From positions 74,246 through 138,245 of the forward strand of contig JAJDDN010000004.1 in the NCBI GenBank assembly GCA_029260295.1: DNA of 64,000 bases. Reading direction: 5' to 3'. Under the pieces are notes generated by a model, which saw only the letters and a program-made list of their open reading frames with translations, searched no databases and was not told the DNA's origin. Below, piece after piece: positions 33,752 through 42,967 of the stretch. The DNA comes from Phycisphaerales bacterium. Its GTDB lineage: Bacteria > Planctomycetota > Phycisphaerae > Phycisphaerales > UBA1924. Position 1 is the stretch's first letter, and each line of letters begins with the position of its first letter. Position numbers and translations under genes: made by a program.

Positions 33752-34255
33752 TCAGTAATCGTGTGCAGAGAGCACATCGATCAGCGATGTATTTCGCATA
33801 ACGCGTGCCGGAATGATCAGGCTCTGCCGAGCCGCCCCCGAAACACCCGCCAATCCCTCATCCGTGACCGGTAAGGGCTGCTTCATCGAAACAAACCCGT
33901 CGACCCCCTCGATCACCTCGCCCTCAGTTGGCGTCAACTGCGCCTCGAGCACACGATTCCGCACATCAAGGCGCACGATCGACTCGCCCAGATCCACAAC
34001 CGCCCGGCTCACCCCCTTGATCGCCGCCTGATCGGCGGCCTGCCCGACCTGTTGACGCACATGATCGCTCACATCGGTCTCAAGTACATTCTTACCAAGT
34101 TCAATCCCGAGATCACTGGGCTCGCCACGCTGAACGCGGCCAAGGATCTCTTGGAAGTTGAGACCCGCGCTGTGTTCATCTTTGGCGCGTGGCTTCCCGC
34201 CGGGCAGGATGCCCGAGCCAAGTGCCGAGAGGAGTTGGTTGCCAGATATTGTCAT
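33752..34255 (-). CDS. Hypothetical protein between flgD and flgE
   Basis: 167 residues from the ATG at 34255 (MTISGNQLLSALGSGILPGG...), just after the flgD stop; the frame continues into flgD without a credible start. Visible are a Gly-rich start, the segment LNFQEILGRVQRGEPSDLGIELGKNVL and the segment RAVVDLGESIVRLDVRNRVLEAQLTP, then IPARVMRNTSLIDVLSAHDY. Not recognised. In many bacteria a small 'flagellar operon protein' occupies this slot, and the FQEIL segment recalls it faintly. A role in hook assembly is inferred from position only. Confidence 0.7.
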   Translation of the reverse strand: MTISGNQLLSALGSGILPGGKPRAKDEHSAGLNFQEILGRVQRGEPSDLGIELGKNVLETDVSDHVRQQVGQAADQAAIKGVSRAVVDLGESIVRLDVRNRVLEAQLTPTEGEVIEGVDGFVSMKQPLPVTDEGLAGVSGAARQSLIIPARVMRNTSLIDVLSAHDY

Positions 34256-34265
34256 CGGTTTGATC

Positions 34266-34862
34266 TCAACCTGCGGGTGCAAAGACCTGACGCGTCGGAT
34301 CGCCGACCTGTGTATCAGGCTGATCGACATCAAGATCTGTATTATCAAGATTCCCGATCAACTGTGTAGGCAGATCGAACCCTGGACCAGTGTTGGTATC
34401 CGGCGGCGTGGTGTCATCATCGTCGTCATCACCGTCGGGCTCAACAAAGTCGTCAATAGGCCCTGCGATCTCATCGACCTGGTCAAAGAACATCCGTGCT
34501 CCGCTGAACAGGTTGAGCACCGGCCCCTGCGAGGTCTGTGAAACCGAGATCACCATATCTGCGAGCCGTTGGTTTTCGAGTGTGATCCCCGAGACCAGTG
34601 ACCCGATGAGCTGAGACGCGGCGGCGAACTCATTCTGGGATACGAGATTCTCGAGCGAGTCTACCATTTTAGTGTCAGATTCGATCGAACGCAAAGAGGA
34701 GAGCTGATTGAGCATTGCCTGCGAATCCTGAGGCTCTAGCGGGTCCTGGTTCTGCAGCTCGACAAACATAATCTGCAAGAACTCCGCGCTCGACAGTGAG
34801 TTAAACGGATCGTTCGTCGATGAAACCGGATTGCCCGATGAGAAGTCGCCAATTGCACTCAT
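34266..34862 (-). CDS. flgD: Hook assembly scaffold protein FlgD
   Basis: 198 residues. The N-terminal signature SAEFLQIMFVELQNQDPLEPQDSQAMLNQLSSLRSIESDTKM and ASQLIGSLVSG define FlgD, the hook cap. The C-terminal third is replaced by an acidic Asp/Pro/Thr tract (GDDDDDDTTPPDTN...), so the usual tudor/Ig-like cap domains appear reduced or absent. It lies between fliK and flgE, as usual. Confidence 0.9.
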   Translation of the reverse strand: MSAIGDFSSGNPVSSTNDPFNSLSSAEFLQIMFVELQNQDPLEPQDSQAMLNQLSSLRSIESDTKMVDSLENLVSQNEFAAASQLIGSLVSGITLENQRLADMVISVSQTSQGPVLNLFSGARMFFDQVDEIAGPIDDFVEPDGDDDDDDTTPPDTNTGPGFDLPTQLIGNLDNTDLDVDQPDTQVGDPTRQVFAPAG

Positions 34863-34878
34863 GTTATTGCCCTTTCAT

Positions 34879-36246
34879 TCACGCGATTGCATCAAGACCG
34901 AGATCGGTCCAGATACCCCGCTGCTCACTGTCTTCGTTTTCGTTATCTACCCCTAGCCCGTCACCTTCTTGACCCCCACCACCCTCGCGTTCATGAGAAC
35001 CCCGTGGGTCTGACTGGCTCTGCCTTTGGCCGGCTCCGTCCTGAGTACCGTCATGGGCACCGTCGCCGAACAACTTCTGGAAGCCAGAGCTCTGGCGGCC
35101 TTCGATACTCAGATCATCAACCCGCACCCCGCGCGACTCCATCGCGCTGCGCAGGCCCTCGAGCCCATCCTTGAGCATTGCGCGTGTCTCATCGTTCTTG
35201 GCATCGATCTTGACACTCACATGGCCGTCCTTGGTCATGAGTTGGATATTGACTTCACCGAGATGTTCCGGGCTCAGCCGGAGTTTCATTGAACCGCCCT
35301 TGGTGTTCATGATCGACGCGAGCCCGCGCTGGACCTGGGCCATAACCTGCTGGCGTTGGACCGCGCCATTGTCTTCGGGCTGCTTGGTCTGGAGTATCTT
35401 GGATGTATTCTGTGAGCGGCTGCCAAGATCGTGCCCGCCCTGATCAGATGCGGCACCGCCCGAAGATTCACTCCCCGAGATCACGCGTGATTTTCCCGCA
35501 AACCCGGCGATTTCATTAATCGACCGGACACCATCGAGCGAGCGGGCAGTCCGCGATATATCCGCCGTCATCGCCTGGGCGACCTGAGCGACCTGTAACT
35601 TGGAGGATTGGACGGGCTGCTGAGAATCAACAGGCTGTTGAATGGCTGCATGTTTCTGGTTTGTTTGATCGAGCACGCTTGGCTTTGTTGCCTCAGGCTT
35701 GATATCTGATGCGTTGGCGGTCACTTCAGATCTTGGTGTCGAGCTTAGGGCTGATGCCTGCTGATTCTGTATCGCCGGGCGTTCCTGGATGGACGGCTTA
35801 CGGTTGCTGCCCGCCAACTGAGCAAGAAGATCGGACTTCGATTGTGCTGAATCCGAACGAGCCCCTTCTTCTCGGATTTGATTGGCCTCCGCCTTGGTTG
35901 AGTTCTGCTGGAGCCCTTCGAGTTCCTGCGTTGCCAGTCCCGCGATATCGATCGCCGCTGCGTTGGTCAGCTGTGCCGCCAGATCCCCCACCGATTGAAC
36001 ATGAGGAGCCACCTCACCCTGGCCTGCCTCACCGCCTCCGGCCCCCGGCTGAGATTCTGCATTTTTAGAATCGGTCGATTGTTCAGTATCCTCGGGTTCT
36101 GATTCTGGGAACTCATTGAGGACTTCATCGAAGACTCCCGAAAAGCCCGGCGCATCGTCTGCGCGGACATCACGGGATTGTGCGCGTTCAATAGCAGGGC
36201 TTGCGCTGTCTTGACTACGGGTTGAGAGTGTTTGCAGTGTTGTCAT
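34879..36246 (-). CDS. fliK: Flagellar hook-length control protein FliK
   Basis: 455 residues from the ATG at 36246. A long Ser/Gln/Ala/Glu-rich N-terminal ruler region is followed by the conserved C-terminal domain (about 310-410) with GGSMKLRLSPEHLGEVNIQLMTKDGHVSVKIDAKNDETRAMLKDGLEGLRSAMESRGVRVDDLSIE, the Flg_hook/FliK signature. The start lies 32 bases inside the end of the MotE-like gene. The C-terminal tail is Gly/Gln/Asp-rich. It sits before flgD, as expected. Confidence 0.92.
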   Translation of the reverse strand: MTTLQTLSTRSQDSASPAIERAQSRDVRADDAPGFSGVFDEVLNEFPESEPEDTEQSTDSKNAESQPGAGGGEAGQGEVAPHVQSVGDLAAQLTNAAAIDIAGLATQELEGLQQNSTKAEANQIREEGARSDSAQSKSDLLAQLAGSNRKPSIQERPAIQNQQASALSSTPRSEVTANASDIKPEATKPSVLDQTNQKHAAIQQPVDSQQPVQSSKLQVAQVAQAMTADISRTARSLDGVRSINEIAGFAGKSRVISGSESSGGAASDQGGHDLGSRSQNTSKILQTKQPEDNGAVQRQQVMAQVQRGLASIMNTKGGSMKLRLSPEHLGEVNIQLMTKDGHVSVKIDAKNDETRAMLKDGLEGLRSAMESRGVRVDDLSIEGRQSSGFQKLFGDGAHDGTQDGAGQRQSQSDPRGSHEREGGGGQEGDGLGVDNENEDSEQRGIWTDLGLDAIA

Positions 36247-36934
36247 TGCTGGTTGAGTCCGCCAGCGCGGTTTCCTGGCCGCGCATCCGGATAGACTCCA
36301 GCAAACCCGCTGCCAACTGCTGTTCACCCGCTTTGATGAACTCAGCAATCACTTCGGTCCGGACCCCTTTGCTCAGGGCACTCAGGTAGGTCACCACCTG
36401 CTCCCGCTTCCCTTGGGTGATCAGCACGCTGAGCATGGCCATGGAATCCTTGGCCTTGGATTCTTTGAGTACATCAAGCGACTTGCTGAACTGCTCGGAC
36501 CCTTCGATTTCGTCAAGCCGATCCCGCATCGCACCGAAAGCTTCGCGCTGACCCTCGAAATCGACCCGCTCGCTGGCAAGCAGCGCGCGTTCGCGTTTGA
36601 GTGTGTCCTGCAGATCCTTGATCTCCCGCTGCATCCGTTCGAGACGGGCCCGGTCGATCTGGGTCATCTGTAATCTGACATCGTTGAGCTCATCAGCGTT
36701 CATCGCCAGTTCTGGGAGCGCGGTATCGTCAAACGCGAGTGCCGCCGCCGCATCGGCTTCTTCTTTCTTGATGCGCATATCCCGCCCCATGGTGGTTTCT
36801 TCGAACATACCGACCACCTCGGTCACGCGTTGTTTATCTACCCGCCCCGTAGCAAACACCCAACCGGCACCCGCGAGGACAGCCAGAAGATTCAGAATCG
36901 CCACCACCATGACCACTTTGATCAGCTTTTTCAT
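36215..36934 (-). CDS. MotE-like flagellar membrane protein
   Basis: 239 residues: one N-terminal membrane helix (LIKVVMVVAILNLLAVLAGAGWVFA), a coiled coil (about 85-150, LQMTQIDRARLERMQREIKDLQDTLKRERALLASERVDFEGQREAF) and a C-terminal MgtE-N/FliG-like helical repeat (AMLSVLITQGKREQVVTYLSALSKGVRTEVIAEFIKAG). This layout is that of MotE and related proteins between fliJ and fliK, chaperones of motility proteins. Starts with four-base overlap of fliJ and ends inside fliK. Confidence 0.75.
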   Translation of the reverse strand: MKKLIKVVMVVAILNLLAVLAGAGWVFATGRVDKQRVTEVVGMFEETTMGRDMRIKKEEADAAAALAFDDTALPELAMNADELNDVRLQMTQIDRARLERMQREIKDLQDTLKRERALLASERVDFEGQREAFGAMRDRLDEIEGSEQFSKSLDVLKESKAKDSMAMLSVLITQGKREQVVTYLSALSKGVRTEVIAEFIKAGEQQLAAGLLESIRMRGQETALADSTSNDNTANTLNP

Positions 36935-37386
36935 ATCAGGGTTCCTTCACGCCGGGCGTGGCGCATCACAGACATATCGTCCAACTCGACCATCTCTCTC
37001 CGTCTTTGTTCCAGATCATGGGCCTCGCGCTGCCGGTCCCGGAGGAGTTCGACCGCCTTTCGCCGAGTCGCCGCATGGGCAAGCTTTTCCCGGGCCTGCT
37101 CCATCAGGTGATGCACCCCGGCGAGTTCGAGCACCGTCCGCTGGGCCTGGAACCGGTTGTGGAGGGCCGCATTGGCCTGCAATCGGGCTCCGCGGAAATC
37201 AATCCCGTTCTTCCCGATGAGCATCTCCGCCAAACTGGCCTGTTCGGTCTCGATGTTATGCTGGTAGCCCCGGATGCGGTTCTCCAGATCCATCCGCTGG
37301 CGTTCAAGCACTGAGAGCGCGAGCTTCTTGTCGCGTTCTTCGCGCTCTCTCATTTCGAGCACGGGTTGGAGCCGGAACTTGAACAT
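36931..37386 (-). CDS. fliJ: Flagellar export protein FliJ
   Basis: 151 residues, almost entirely a long antiparallel coiled coil (FKFRLQPVLEMREREERDKKLALSVLERQRMDLENRI...). The opening F-x-F-R-L-x-P-V-L is the FliJ signature. FliJ is the central stalk of the FliI-FliH ATPase complex. It follows fliI by five bases. Confidence 0.92.
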   Translation of the reverse strand: MFKFRLQPVLEMREREERDKKLALSVLERQRMDLENRIRGYQHNIETEQASLAEMLIGKNGIDFRGARLQANAALHNRFQAQRTVLELAGVHHLMEQAREKLAHAATRRKAVELLRDRQREAHDLEQRRREMVELDDMSVMRHARREGTLI

Positions 37387-37391
37387 TCAGC

Positions 37392-38825
37392 TCAGCCTCC
37401 CACATTCCCGAGCGTGTTCCCGCCGGGAGGCCCAACGGGAGCCGCCGGGGCCTGGTTCTGTTGTTGTGCAAAGGCGAGTCGTTGTTGGATCATGTCCCCG
37501 GACTGCAACGCGAGTTTGACCATCATGTTCTTAGCGGGCTCGAACGGTGCGAGTTCATCGGTCCGTTGGCCCAACAGTTCGTTAATCACCGGGTGCAGGT
37601 CGATCGCGGTATCGGCCTCGGGATTGACTCCCTGGGCGTACGCCCCGATCTGCACCAGATCCTCGATCTCCCGGTACTTGGCGATCATCTTTGAAATCTG
37701 CTGTCTCGACGCTTTGTGCGCATCATCGGTGACATCGTCCGCAACGCGAGAAACCGAATCGAGCACATCGACCGCTGGGAACTGGCCCATATGTGCGATC
37801 TTCCGCGACAGAACCACATGACCATCGAGAATCCCGCGTGCCGCGTCGGTTACTGGTTCAGTCATGTCGTCGCCTTCAACGAGAATCGTAAACAGCCCGG
37901 TGATCGACCCGCCGCCAAGCCCGTCCTTGGGCTCAATCGTCCCCGACCGTTCCAAGAGCTCGGCCATCGAGGAAAACACACTCGGCGTGTACCCCTTGGT
38001 CGTCGGCGGCTCCCCGACCGACAAACCAACCTGACGCTGAGCGTGGGCGAAGCGTGTGATCGAGTCCATCATCAACAATACATCGAGCCCCTTGTCTCGG
38101 AAATATTCGCTAGCAGTACACGCGAGTTTGGCGGCGCGAATCCGGAGCAGCGGCGATTCATCGCCCGTCGCGACAATCACGACCGAGCGTTTGAGCCCCT
38201 CTTCTCCGAGCGCATGATCGATAAAGTCCCGGACTTCACGGCCGCGTTCGCCGATTAGGGCGATCACATTGACATCAGCATCGGTGCCTCGCGCGATCTG
38301 CCCGAGCAGTGTCGATTTACCGACACCCGGCCCGGCGAAGATACCGAGCCGCTGGCCACGGCCGATAGGAGTCATCAGATCCAGGACACGAACGCCAGTC
38401 CGGAGCGGCTCATCTATCCGCCTTCGCTCCATCGCGCCGATCGGTGTGGGGTTGATTGCACGCTGAACGGTTTCTGAGATCGGTCCAAGACCATCGATCG
38501 GTCTTCCGAGCCCGTCGATCACCCGCCCGAGCATCCGCTCGCCAACCGGGGCGACCTGATGCACCTGTTTCATTCTGATCTTTGAGCCCGGCACAATCCC
38601 GGTCGTCGCCGCCAGCAGCATCACAATCGCCTGCCCGCCATCAAAGCCGACGACCTCGCCCGTGATTGCAGAATCGTCGAGCCCGAGAATTTCAACCAGT
38701 GACCCGATGGGCACGGGAAGATCGGTCGCCATGATTGTCATCCCACGCACCGCGTTCACACGGCCGGTAATCCCCAGCGGACTGACCTTGCTCACAATCT
38801 CCATCTCTCTTGTCAGGAGTTTCAC
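37392..38825 (-). CDS. fliI: Flagellar export ATPase FliI
   Basis: 477 residues. F1-beta-like ATPase with Walker A GPGVGKST (165-172), LIGERGREVRDF, Walker B VLLMMDSITRFAHAQRQVGLSVGEPP (arginine region) and GSITGLFTILVEGDDMTEPV. It powers flagellar type III export. It is somewhat longer than usual because of a Gln/Pro/Gly-rich C-terminal tail. It overlaps the fliH stop by four bases. Confidence 0.96.
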   Translation of the reverse strand: MKLLTREMEIVSKVSPLGITGRVNAVRGMTIMATDLPVPIGSLVEILGLDDSAITGEVVGFDGGQAIVMLLAATTGIVPGSKIRMKQVHQVAPVGERMLGRVIDGLGRPIDGLGPISETVQRAINPTPIGAMERRRIDEPLRTGVRVLDLMTPIGRGQRLGIFAGPGVGKSTLLGQIARGTDADVNVIALIGERGREVRDFIDHALGEEGLKRSVVIVATGDESPLLRIRAAKLACTASEYFRDKGLDVLLMMDSITRFAHAQRQVGLSVGEPPTTKGYTPSVFSSMAELLERSGTIEPKDGLGGGSITGLFTILVEGDDMTEPVTDAARGILDGHVVLSRKIAHMGQFPAVDVLDSVSRVADDVTDDAHKASRQQISKMIAKYREIEDLVQIGAYAQGVNPEADTAIDLHPVINELLGQRTDELAPFEPAKNMMVKLALQSGDMIQQRLAFAQQQNQAPAAPVGPPGGNTLGNVGG

Positions 38826-39607
38826 GCCGCGTCGTCCTTGGAATCGGGCTCTGATTCAGATTCTTTGCCCGGCGAATCTTCGAGATGCTGATCATAATCC
38901 GGGCCTCTGTGTGCCGGGAGCAATGTCGCGACCACCCGGTCGAGTTGTGTAGCGATCGAAGCGTCGATCTGACCGCCGCCCTTGGTCGAAACCACGCACG
39001 ACCCTGGCGCGAGCTTCGGATCTTCTACAAGCTCGGCGTGGTTGCACGCCGCACATTCTTTAACCATCGCGGGCATCACCCGTTCGAGGAGTTCCATATC
39101 GCCCGGATGAATCCTGACCCTGATATCCGTCGGAGTGACGAGCGTTTCGAGCACTGTTTCGAGCTGATCAACAACAATCTCAGGATCAAGATCAATAACC
39201 CGCTTAATTACCCGCGCGGCTATCTGAGCCGCCAGCGAGATCACTTCGGTCCTGGCGCACAAAAGCAACTCACTCCGGTCATGTTCCCATTCTTTGAGGG
39301 CCTGACTCCATTGCTCGTTGAGCATTTGGAGTGTCGCACTGGTTTCTGCATGCGATTGCTCGCTTCCTTTGGTCAAGCCTCTTTCATGCCCCTCAGCGTG
39401 ACCGGCTTCATAACCCTGTGTTTTACCGAGTACAGAGGCATCGTCAAGCAGAACCTTGCGATCTTGATTGGCTTGGCGGAGAATCTGCGCCGCTTCTTCC
39501 TGAGCCGCGGCAACAACCGCCCGCCCCTGCCGTTCCAAATCCCCGATATCCATTGGCACAGCATCACGCGTGTACGATTCGAGATCCGCTCGTTTGATGA
39601 TGCCCAT
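38822..39607 (-). CDS. fliH: Flagellar export regulator FliH
   Basis: 261 residues. N-terminal conserved segment, a central coiled coil rich in Gln/Glu/Ala (AAQEEAAQILRQANQDRKVLL; GYEAGHAEGHERGLTKGSEQSHAET) with GxxxG-like spacing, and a C-terminal FliH/YscL/V-ATPase-E domain (VISLAAQIAARVIKRVIDLDPEIVVDQLETVLE...IRVRIHPGDMELLERVMP). FliH tethers FliI to the C-ring. Placed between fliG and fliI. Confidence 0.92.
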   Translation of the reverse strand: MGIIKRADLESYTRDAVPMDIGDLERQGRAVVAAAQEEAAQILRQANQDRKVLLDDASVLGKTQGYEAGHAEGHERGLTKGSEQSHAETSATLQMLNEQWSQALKEWEHDRSELLLCARTEVISLAAQIAARVIKRVIDLDPEIVVDQLETVLETLVTPTDIRVRIHPGDMELLERVMPAMVKECAACNHAELVEDPKLAPGSCVVSTKGGGQIDASIATQLDRVVATLLPAHRGPDYDQHLEDSPGKESESEPDSKDDAA

Positions 39608-39640
39608 CGCTGTGCCTTTCTAGCAAACTACCGACACGGT

Positions 39641-40681
39641 TTAGACAACCATTTCCCCGTCGCCGCCGCGACCCTCGATCATCACATCGCCGGCCTCTTC
39701 GAGGCGACGCACAATATCCACGATCCGCTGCTGGGCGGTCTCCACATCCGATACCCGCACAGGACCCATGAACTCCATATCCTCTTTGACCATCTCGGCG
39801 GCCCGCTCGGACATGTTGGTAAAGATCTTCTCGGACAACGCCTCGCTGGCGGTCTTGAGTGCAACAGATAGCTCATCATTCTCGACCTCCTTGAGTACCG
39901 CCTGAATTCCCTTGTCGTTGACGAGCTTGATGTCTTCAAAGACGAACATCAATCGGCGGATCTCTTCGACCAGATCCGGATCATCGGACTCGAGCCCTTC
40001 CATAATCGTCTTTTCGGTCGCGCGATCGGCCAGGTTGAGAATCTCGGCAACCGTCGGTACGCCTCCGGCCTTCTCCATGCTCTGCATAAGCATGTTGCTG
40101 AGCCGGCTCTCAAGACCAATCTCGACCTCTTTGATCACCTCGGGGTTGGTCTGCTCCATGTTGGCGATCCGCTTGATGACCTCAAGCTGCTTCTCCATCG
40201 CAAGACCCACCAGGATTTCCGACGCCTTATGGTGCGTCAGGTGACACAGGATCAATGCGATCGTCTGCGGGTGTTCTTCTTGAATAAAGGTCAGCAGGTT
40301 GTCGCTCTCAGCACGCTGGAGGAAACTGAACGGCGTCTTCTGTACCTGCGTCTGGATCTGACCAAGCACACGCTCGGCGTCCCCGGGGTCCATCGAGTTC
40401 TGGAGCAGCTGCTTGGCGTAGGAGAGCGATCCCTCATTGGCATACTGCGTCGCCACGGATATGTTGTAGAACTCTTCGATCACTTCGTTCTGAAGCGCAT
40501 CTGGAACCCGACCGAGCGATGCTAGCTCGCGTGTGATCTCTTCGACCTTATTTGTTGCCAGGTGCTTGAGCACTTCAGATGCTTGATCCGCACCAACCGA
40601 CAGCAGCAGGATTGCCGCCTTGGAAATCCCTTCAAGCTCACGGACATCCGTGGGTAATGGATCATTTGGTTTTCGCGCCAT
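39641..40681 (-). CDS. fliG: Flagellar motor switch protein FliG
   Basis: 346 residues from the ATG at 40681 (AGGG eight bases upstream). Signatures are ISKAAILLLSVGADQASEVLKHL, IQEEHPQTIALILCHLTHHKASEILVGL (EHPQT motif), the central EKTIMEGLESDDPDLVEEIRRLMFVFEDI and the C-terminal torque domain with the SEKIFTNMSERAAEMVKEDMEFMGPVRVSDVETAQQRIVDIVRRLEE signature. It forms the ring that contacts MotA. Confidence 0.96.
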   Translation of the reverse strand: MARKPNDPLPTDVRELEGISKAAILLLSVGADQASEVLKHLATNKVEEITRELASLGRVPDALQNEVIEEFYNISVATQYANEGSLSYAKQLLQNSMDPGDAERVLGQIQTQVQKTPFSFLQRAESDNLLTFIQEEHPQTIALILCHLTHHKASEILVGLAMEKQLEVIKRIANMEQTNPEVIKEVEIGLESRLSNMLMQSMEKAGGVPTVAEILNLADRATEKTIMEGLESDDPDLVEEIRRLMFVFEDIKLVNDKGIQAVLKEVENDELSVALKTASEALSEKIFTNMSERAAEMVKEDMEFMGPVRVSDVETAQQRIVDIVRRLEEAGDVMIEGRGGDGEMVV

Positions 40682-40701
40682 CACTGAATCCCTTCCACAG
40701 C

Positions 40702-42426
40702 TTACTCCTCAACCTCGGCCCAACGCTCCATAAGTCCGGCAGCAGATTCTGGATCTGTTGCAATCAACTCGTCAACTTGCTTACGGAGCTGCTGGACCTG
40801 CATATCCGCATCGTCAATCTCGATACCCGCCATCGCCGATTCGCCCTCGTCGGCCTCCCCGATCAGATCACTCGCGCCCTCAAGCTGCGGTGGAAGCCCG
40901 ACGAGCTCCTCGGCCGTTGGCAGCTCGATGTTCTTACTCGAACGCTTGACCATCATCAGCATCATTAAGACCGATACCGCCGCCAAGATTCCAACGAGCA
41001 CAGTTTCAACCAGATTCCCGTTCCCCAACATCATCGATCCACCACCGCCACCCGAGCCCATGAGCGAGCCCATAAACCCAGCGGACTGCACCTGGCCGAC
41101 CCGGCGGTACGCGTCTCCGATCGGCGCCATCGAAACGATCACATCGCCGTTGATCATCGAGCCATCCGATGATTGCCCGATCAAGTGCGGCGTGACCTGC
41201 TTAACGATTAACGATTTGAACCCAGAGTTGCCGTCCATGCCCTCGAATCGCTCACGGATATCCTCGGATGTGATCTCCGCAGGCTCGCTTCCATCCTCAG
41301 CAGGAGGCATCGCGTTGGTCAGCAACTCGCGGATGTATTCTTCGGGGATGATAATCGAAGCCCGGATATGGGTCGGCATCCCACGATGATCCAGCGTTGA
41401 TGTCTCGACATACCCAAACTGGTTGTCATACTCTTTGATGGTGTCCGTAGAGTTCGAGGAGTTGCCGGAACCTCCACCCTCGTTGATGCTCGCGGTTTGA
41501 TTCGACCGAACACCGGGCTCTGCACCCTTAGACGCCTGCTGCGTGGTGTCCTCGGTGTTGCCCTGAGACTTTACCGCAGAAATCGACCCGAAGTCCATCT
41601 TTGAATAGGCCCGCTCGGTGCTCTGGACCTTGGTAACATCCACCATCGCCGTCACAGAAATGATCACGCCCGGGATATGACCGAGCATATCTTGAATCTG
41701 CAGCTTCTTGTCATCACCAACAGCGTGGGCCTGGTCCATGAACTTTGAAGACAGCCGTGAATCAGCCGACGACACTGCCCGGGGCTGCCCGGTCGTGCCA
41801 TCAATCACTTGAATATTCTTAGGATCAAGCCCAGAGACCGCACCCATCACTATCCCCGCGGCCGCATCGACCACATCCTGCCCGAGAATCGCCCCACCGT
41901 TGCTGAGCATTGTGATCGAAGCGCTCGGCATCCGAACCGCTCGCCCAAGCCCAGAACTCTGGGGCACATCAAGAATCACACTCGCCTTATTCACATGACG
42001 GAACTGAGAAATTGTCCGTGACAACTCGTTCTGGAGCGCGATGGTGTATTGCTGGCGGTTTTGTTCCTTGGATGCCTTCCAGTCCTGCGACTGAATCAGG
42101 TTCCCGAACAAGAGTGTCGTATCACCGGGCAACTGCCCAGACTGCGCCAGCACCGCCACGGCTCTGCTCCGTTGAGATGGCGGCACCTGGATGGTCCCGT
42201 TCACAACCTGAGCATCAATACCCGCGGCCCGCAATGAAGACAAGCTCATCGAGTTTCCAGAATCACTCATCAGGTCAACAAGAGATGGTTTGGAAGCGTA
42301 CTGAGAAACGAGGAACATCGTCATCGCGGCGATCACAGCCAGCGATCCGAGAAGCAGCTTCTGCGACGCGGTCATCTTTCCGATATAGGCCCCCGCATTC
42401 TCAATTATACTGCGCAGTTGATTCAT
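40702..42426 (-). CDS. fliF: Flagellar MS-ring protein FliF
   Basis: 574 residues from the ATG at 42426 (GGAGG 11 bases upstream; an earlier ATG at 42444 is possible). N-terminal membrane helix (LLLGSLAVIAAMTMFLVSQYA), ring-building motifs with VVNGTIQVPPSQRSRAVAVLAQSGQLPG, the segment NELSRTISQFRHVNKASVILDVPQ and ASITMLSNGGAILGQDVVDAAAGIVMGAVSGLDPKNIQVID, and a C-terminal membrane helix (VLVGILAAVSVLMMLMMVKRSS) with the FliG-binding tail. It founds the basal body. Confidence 0.95.
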   Translation of the reverse strand: MNQLRSIIENAGAYIGKMTASQKLLLGSLAVIAAMTMFLVSQYASKPSLVDLMSDSGNSMSLSSLRAAGIDAQVVNGTIQVPPSQRSRAVAVLAQSGQLPGDTTLLFGNLIQSQDWKASKEQNRQQYTIALQNELSRTISQFRHVNKASVILDVPQSSGLGRAVRMPSASITMLSNGGAILGQDVVDAAAGIVMGAVSGLDPKNIQVIDGTTGQPRAVSSADSRLSSKFMDQAHAVGDDKKLQIQDMLGHIPGVIISVTAMVDVTKVQSTERAYSKMDFGSISAVKSQGNTEDTTQQASKGAEPGVRSNQTASINEGGGSGNSSNSTDTIKEYDNQFGYVETSTLDHRGMPTHIRASIIIPEEYIRELLTNAMPPAEDGSEPAEITSEDIRERFEGMDGNSGFKSLIVKQVTPHLIGQSSDGSMINGDVIVSMAPIGDAYRRVGQVQSAGFMGSLMGSGGGGGSMMLGNGNLVETVLVGILAAVSVLMMLMMVKRSSKNIELPTAEELVGLPPQLEGASDLIGEADEGESAMAGIEIDDADMQVQQLRKQVDELIATDPESAAGLMERWAEVEE

Positions 42427-42579
42427 CTGGTAGTCGGCCTCCATGCCGTTGCAGCGTCATCCTGACACTGTCCATTCCATAAGAATGGCTCACGACTTCA
42501 TCGGCCCATTGCAGCGCAAAGCATGACAACCAAACGCATGTTCTGCGCTTCATTTTTTCAAGTATGTACCTTTGTTGCG

Positions 42580-42616
42580 CCCCCGCCAAAACCCCAGCGA
42601 GTCCCCAGCAACTCCC
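42580..42616 (-). promoter_or_regulatory. Four-run G-quadruplex motif between fliE and fliF
   Basis: On the transcribed (minus) sense strand there are runs of 3, 4, 4 and 5 G separated by three loops of exactly seven bases (AGTTGCT, ACTCGCT, TTTTGGC). It starts six bases after the fliE stop codon and lies about 150 bases before the fliF start, so it would sit in the operon message. It meets the usual G3+N1-7 rule. Confidence 0.6.
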
Positions 42617-42621
42617 ACCAA

Positions 42622-42936
42622 TCAGACACGCATCTGCTTGACCTCGTCATACGCCTGCATGACCTGGTTCCGCATAGCCTGGAGCATCTTGAATGCGGTG
42701 TCCGCCTTATCTGTCGCGGCAATCACGCCTTCGATATCGTCCCGCTTCCCAGTGATCAGGTCCTCAGCCGCCTGCGTCGCATCTTGTTGCAACGCATTGA
42801 CTTCCTTCAAGTTCCCCATCAGAACCGACTTAAAATCAGGCCCGTTCCCAGTTGGCTTCTGAGCGGCTCCACCGATACCACCGGGCACCTGCCCCATGCC
42901 ACCAGCTGAACCTATAAGTCCTAATGGATCACTCAT
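42622..42936 (-). CDS. fliE: Flagellar hook-basal body protein FliE
   Basis: 104 residues. The conserved C-terminal half (DFKSVLMGNLKEVNALQQDATQAAEDLITGKRDDIEGVIAATDKADTAFKMLQAMRNQVMQAYDEVKQMRV) is diagnostic of FliE, the MS-ring to rod junction. The N-terminal 30 residues are Gly-rich. It follows flgC by 31 bases. Confidence 0.95.
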   Translation of the reverse strand: MSDPLGLIGSAGGMGQVPGGIGGAAQKPTGNGPDFKSVLMGNLKEVNALQQDATQAAEDLITGKRDDIEGVIAATDKADTAFKMLQAMRNQVMQAYDEVKQMRV

Positions 42937-42967
42937 GATCTTGCTCCATGCAAGTTAGCCTATCAGA

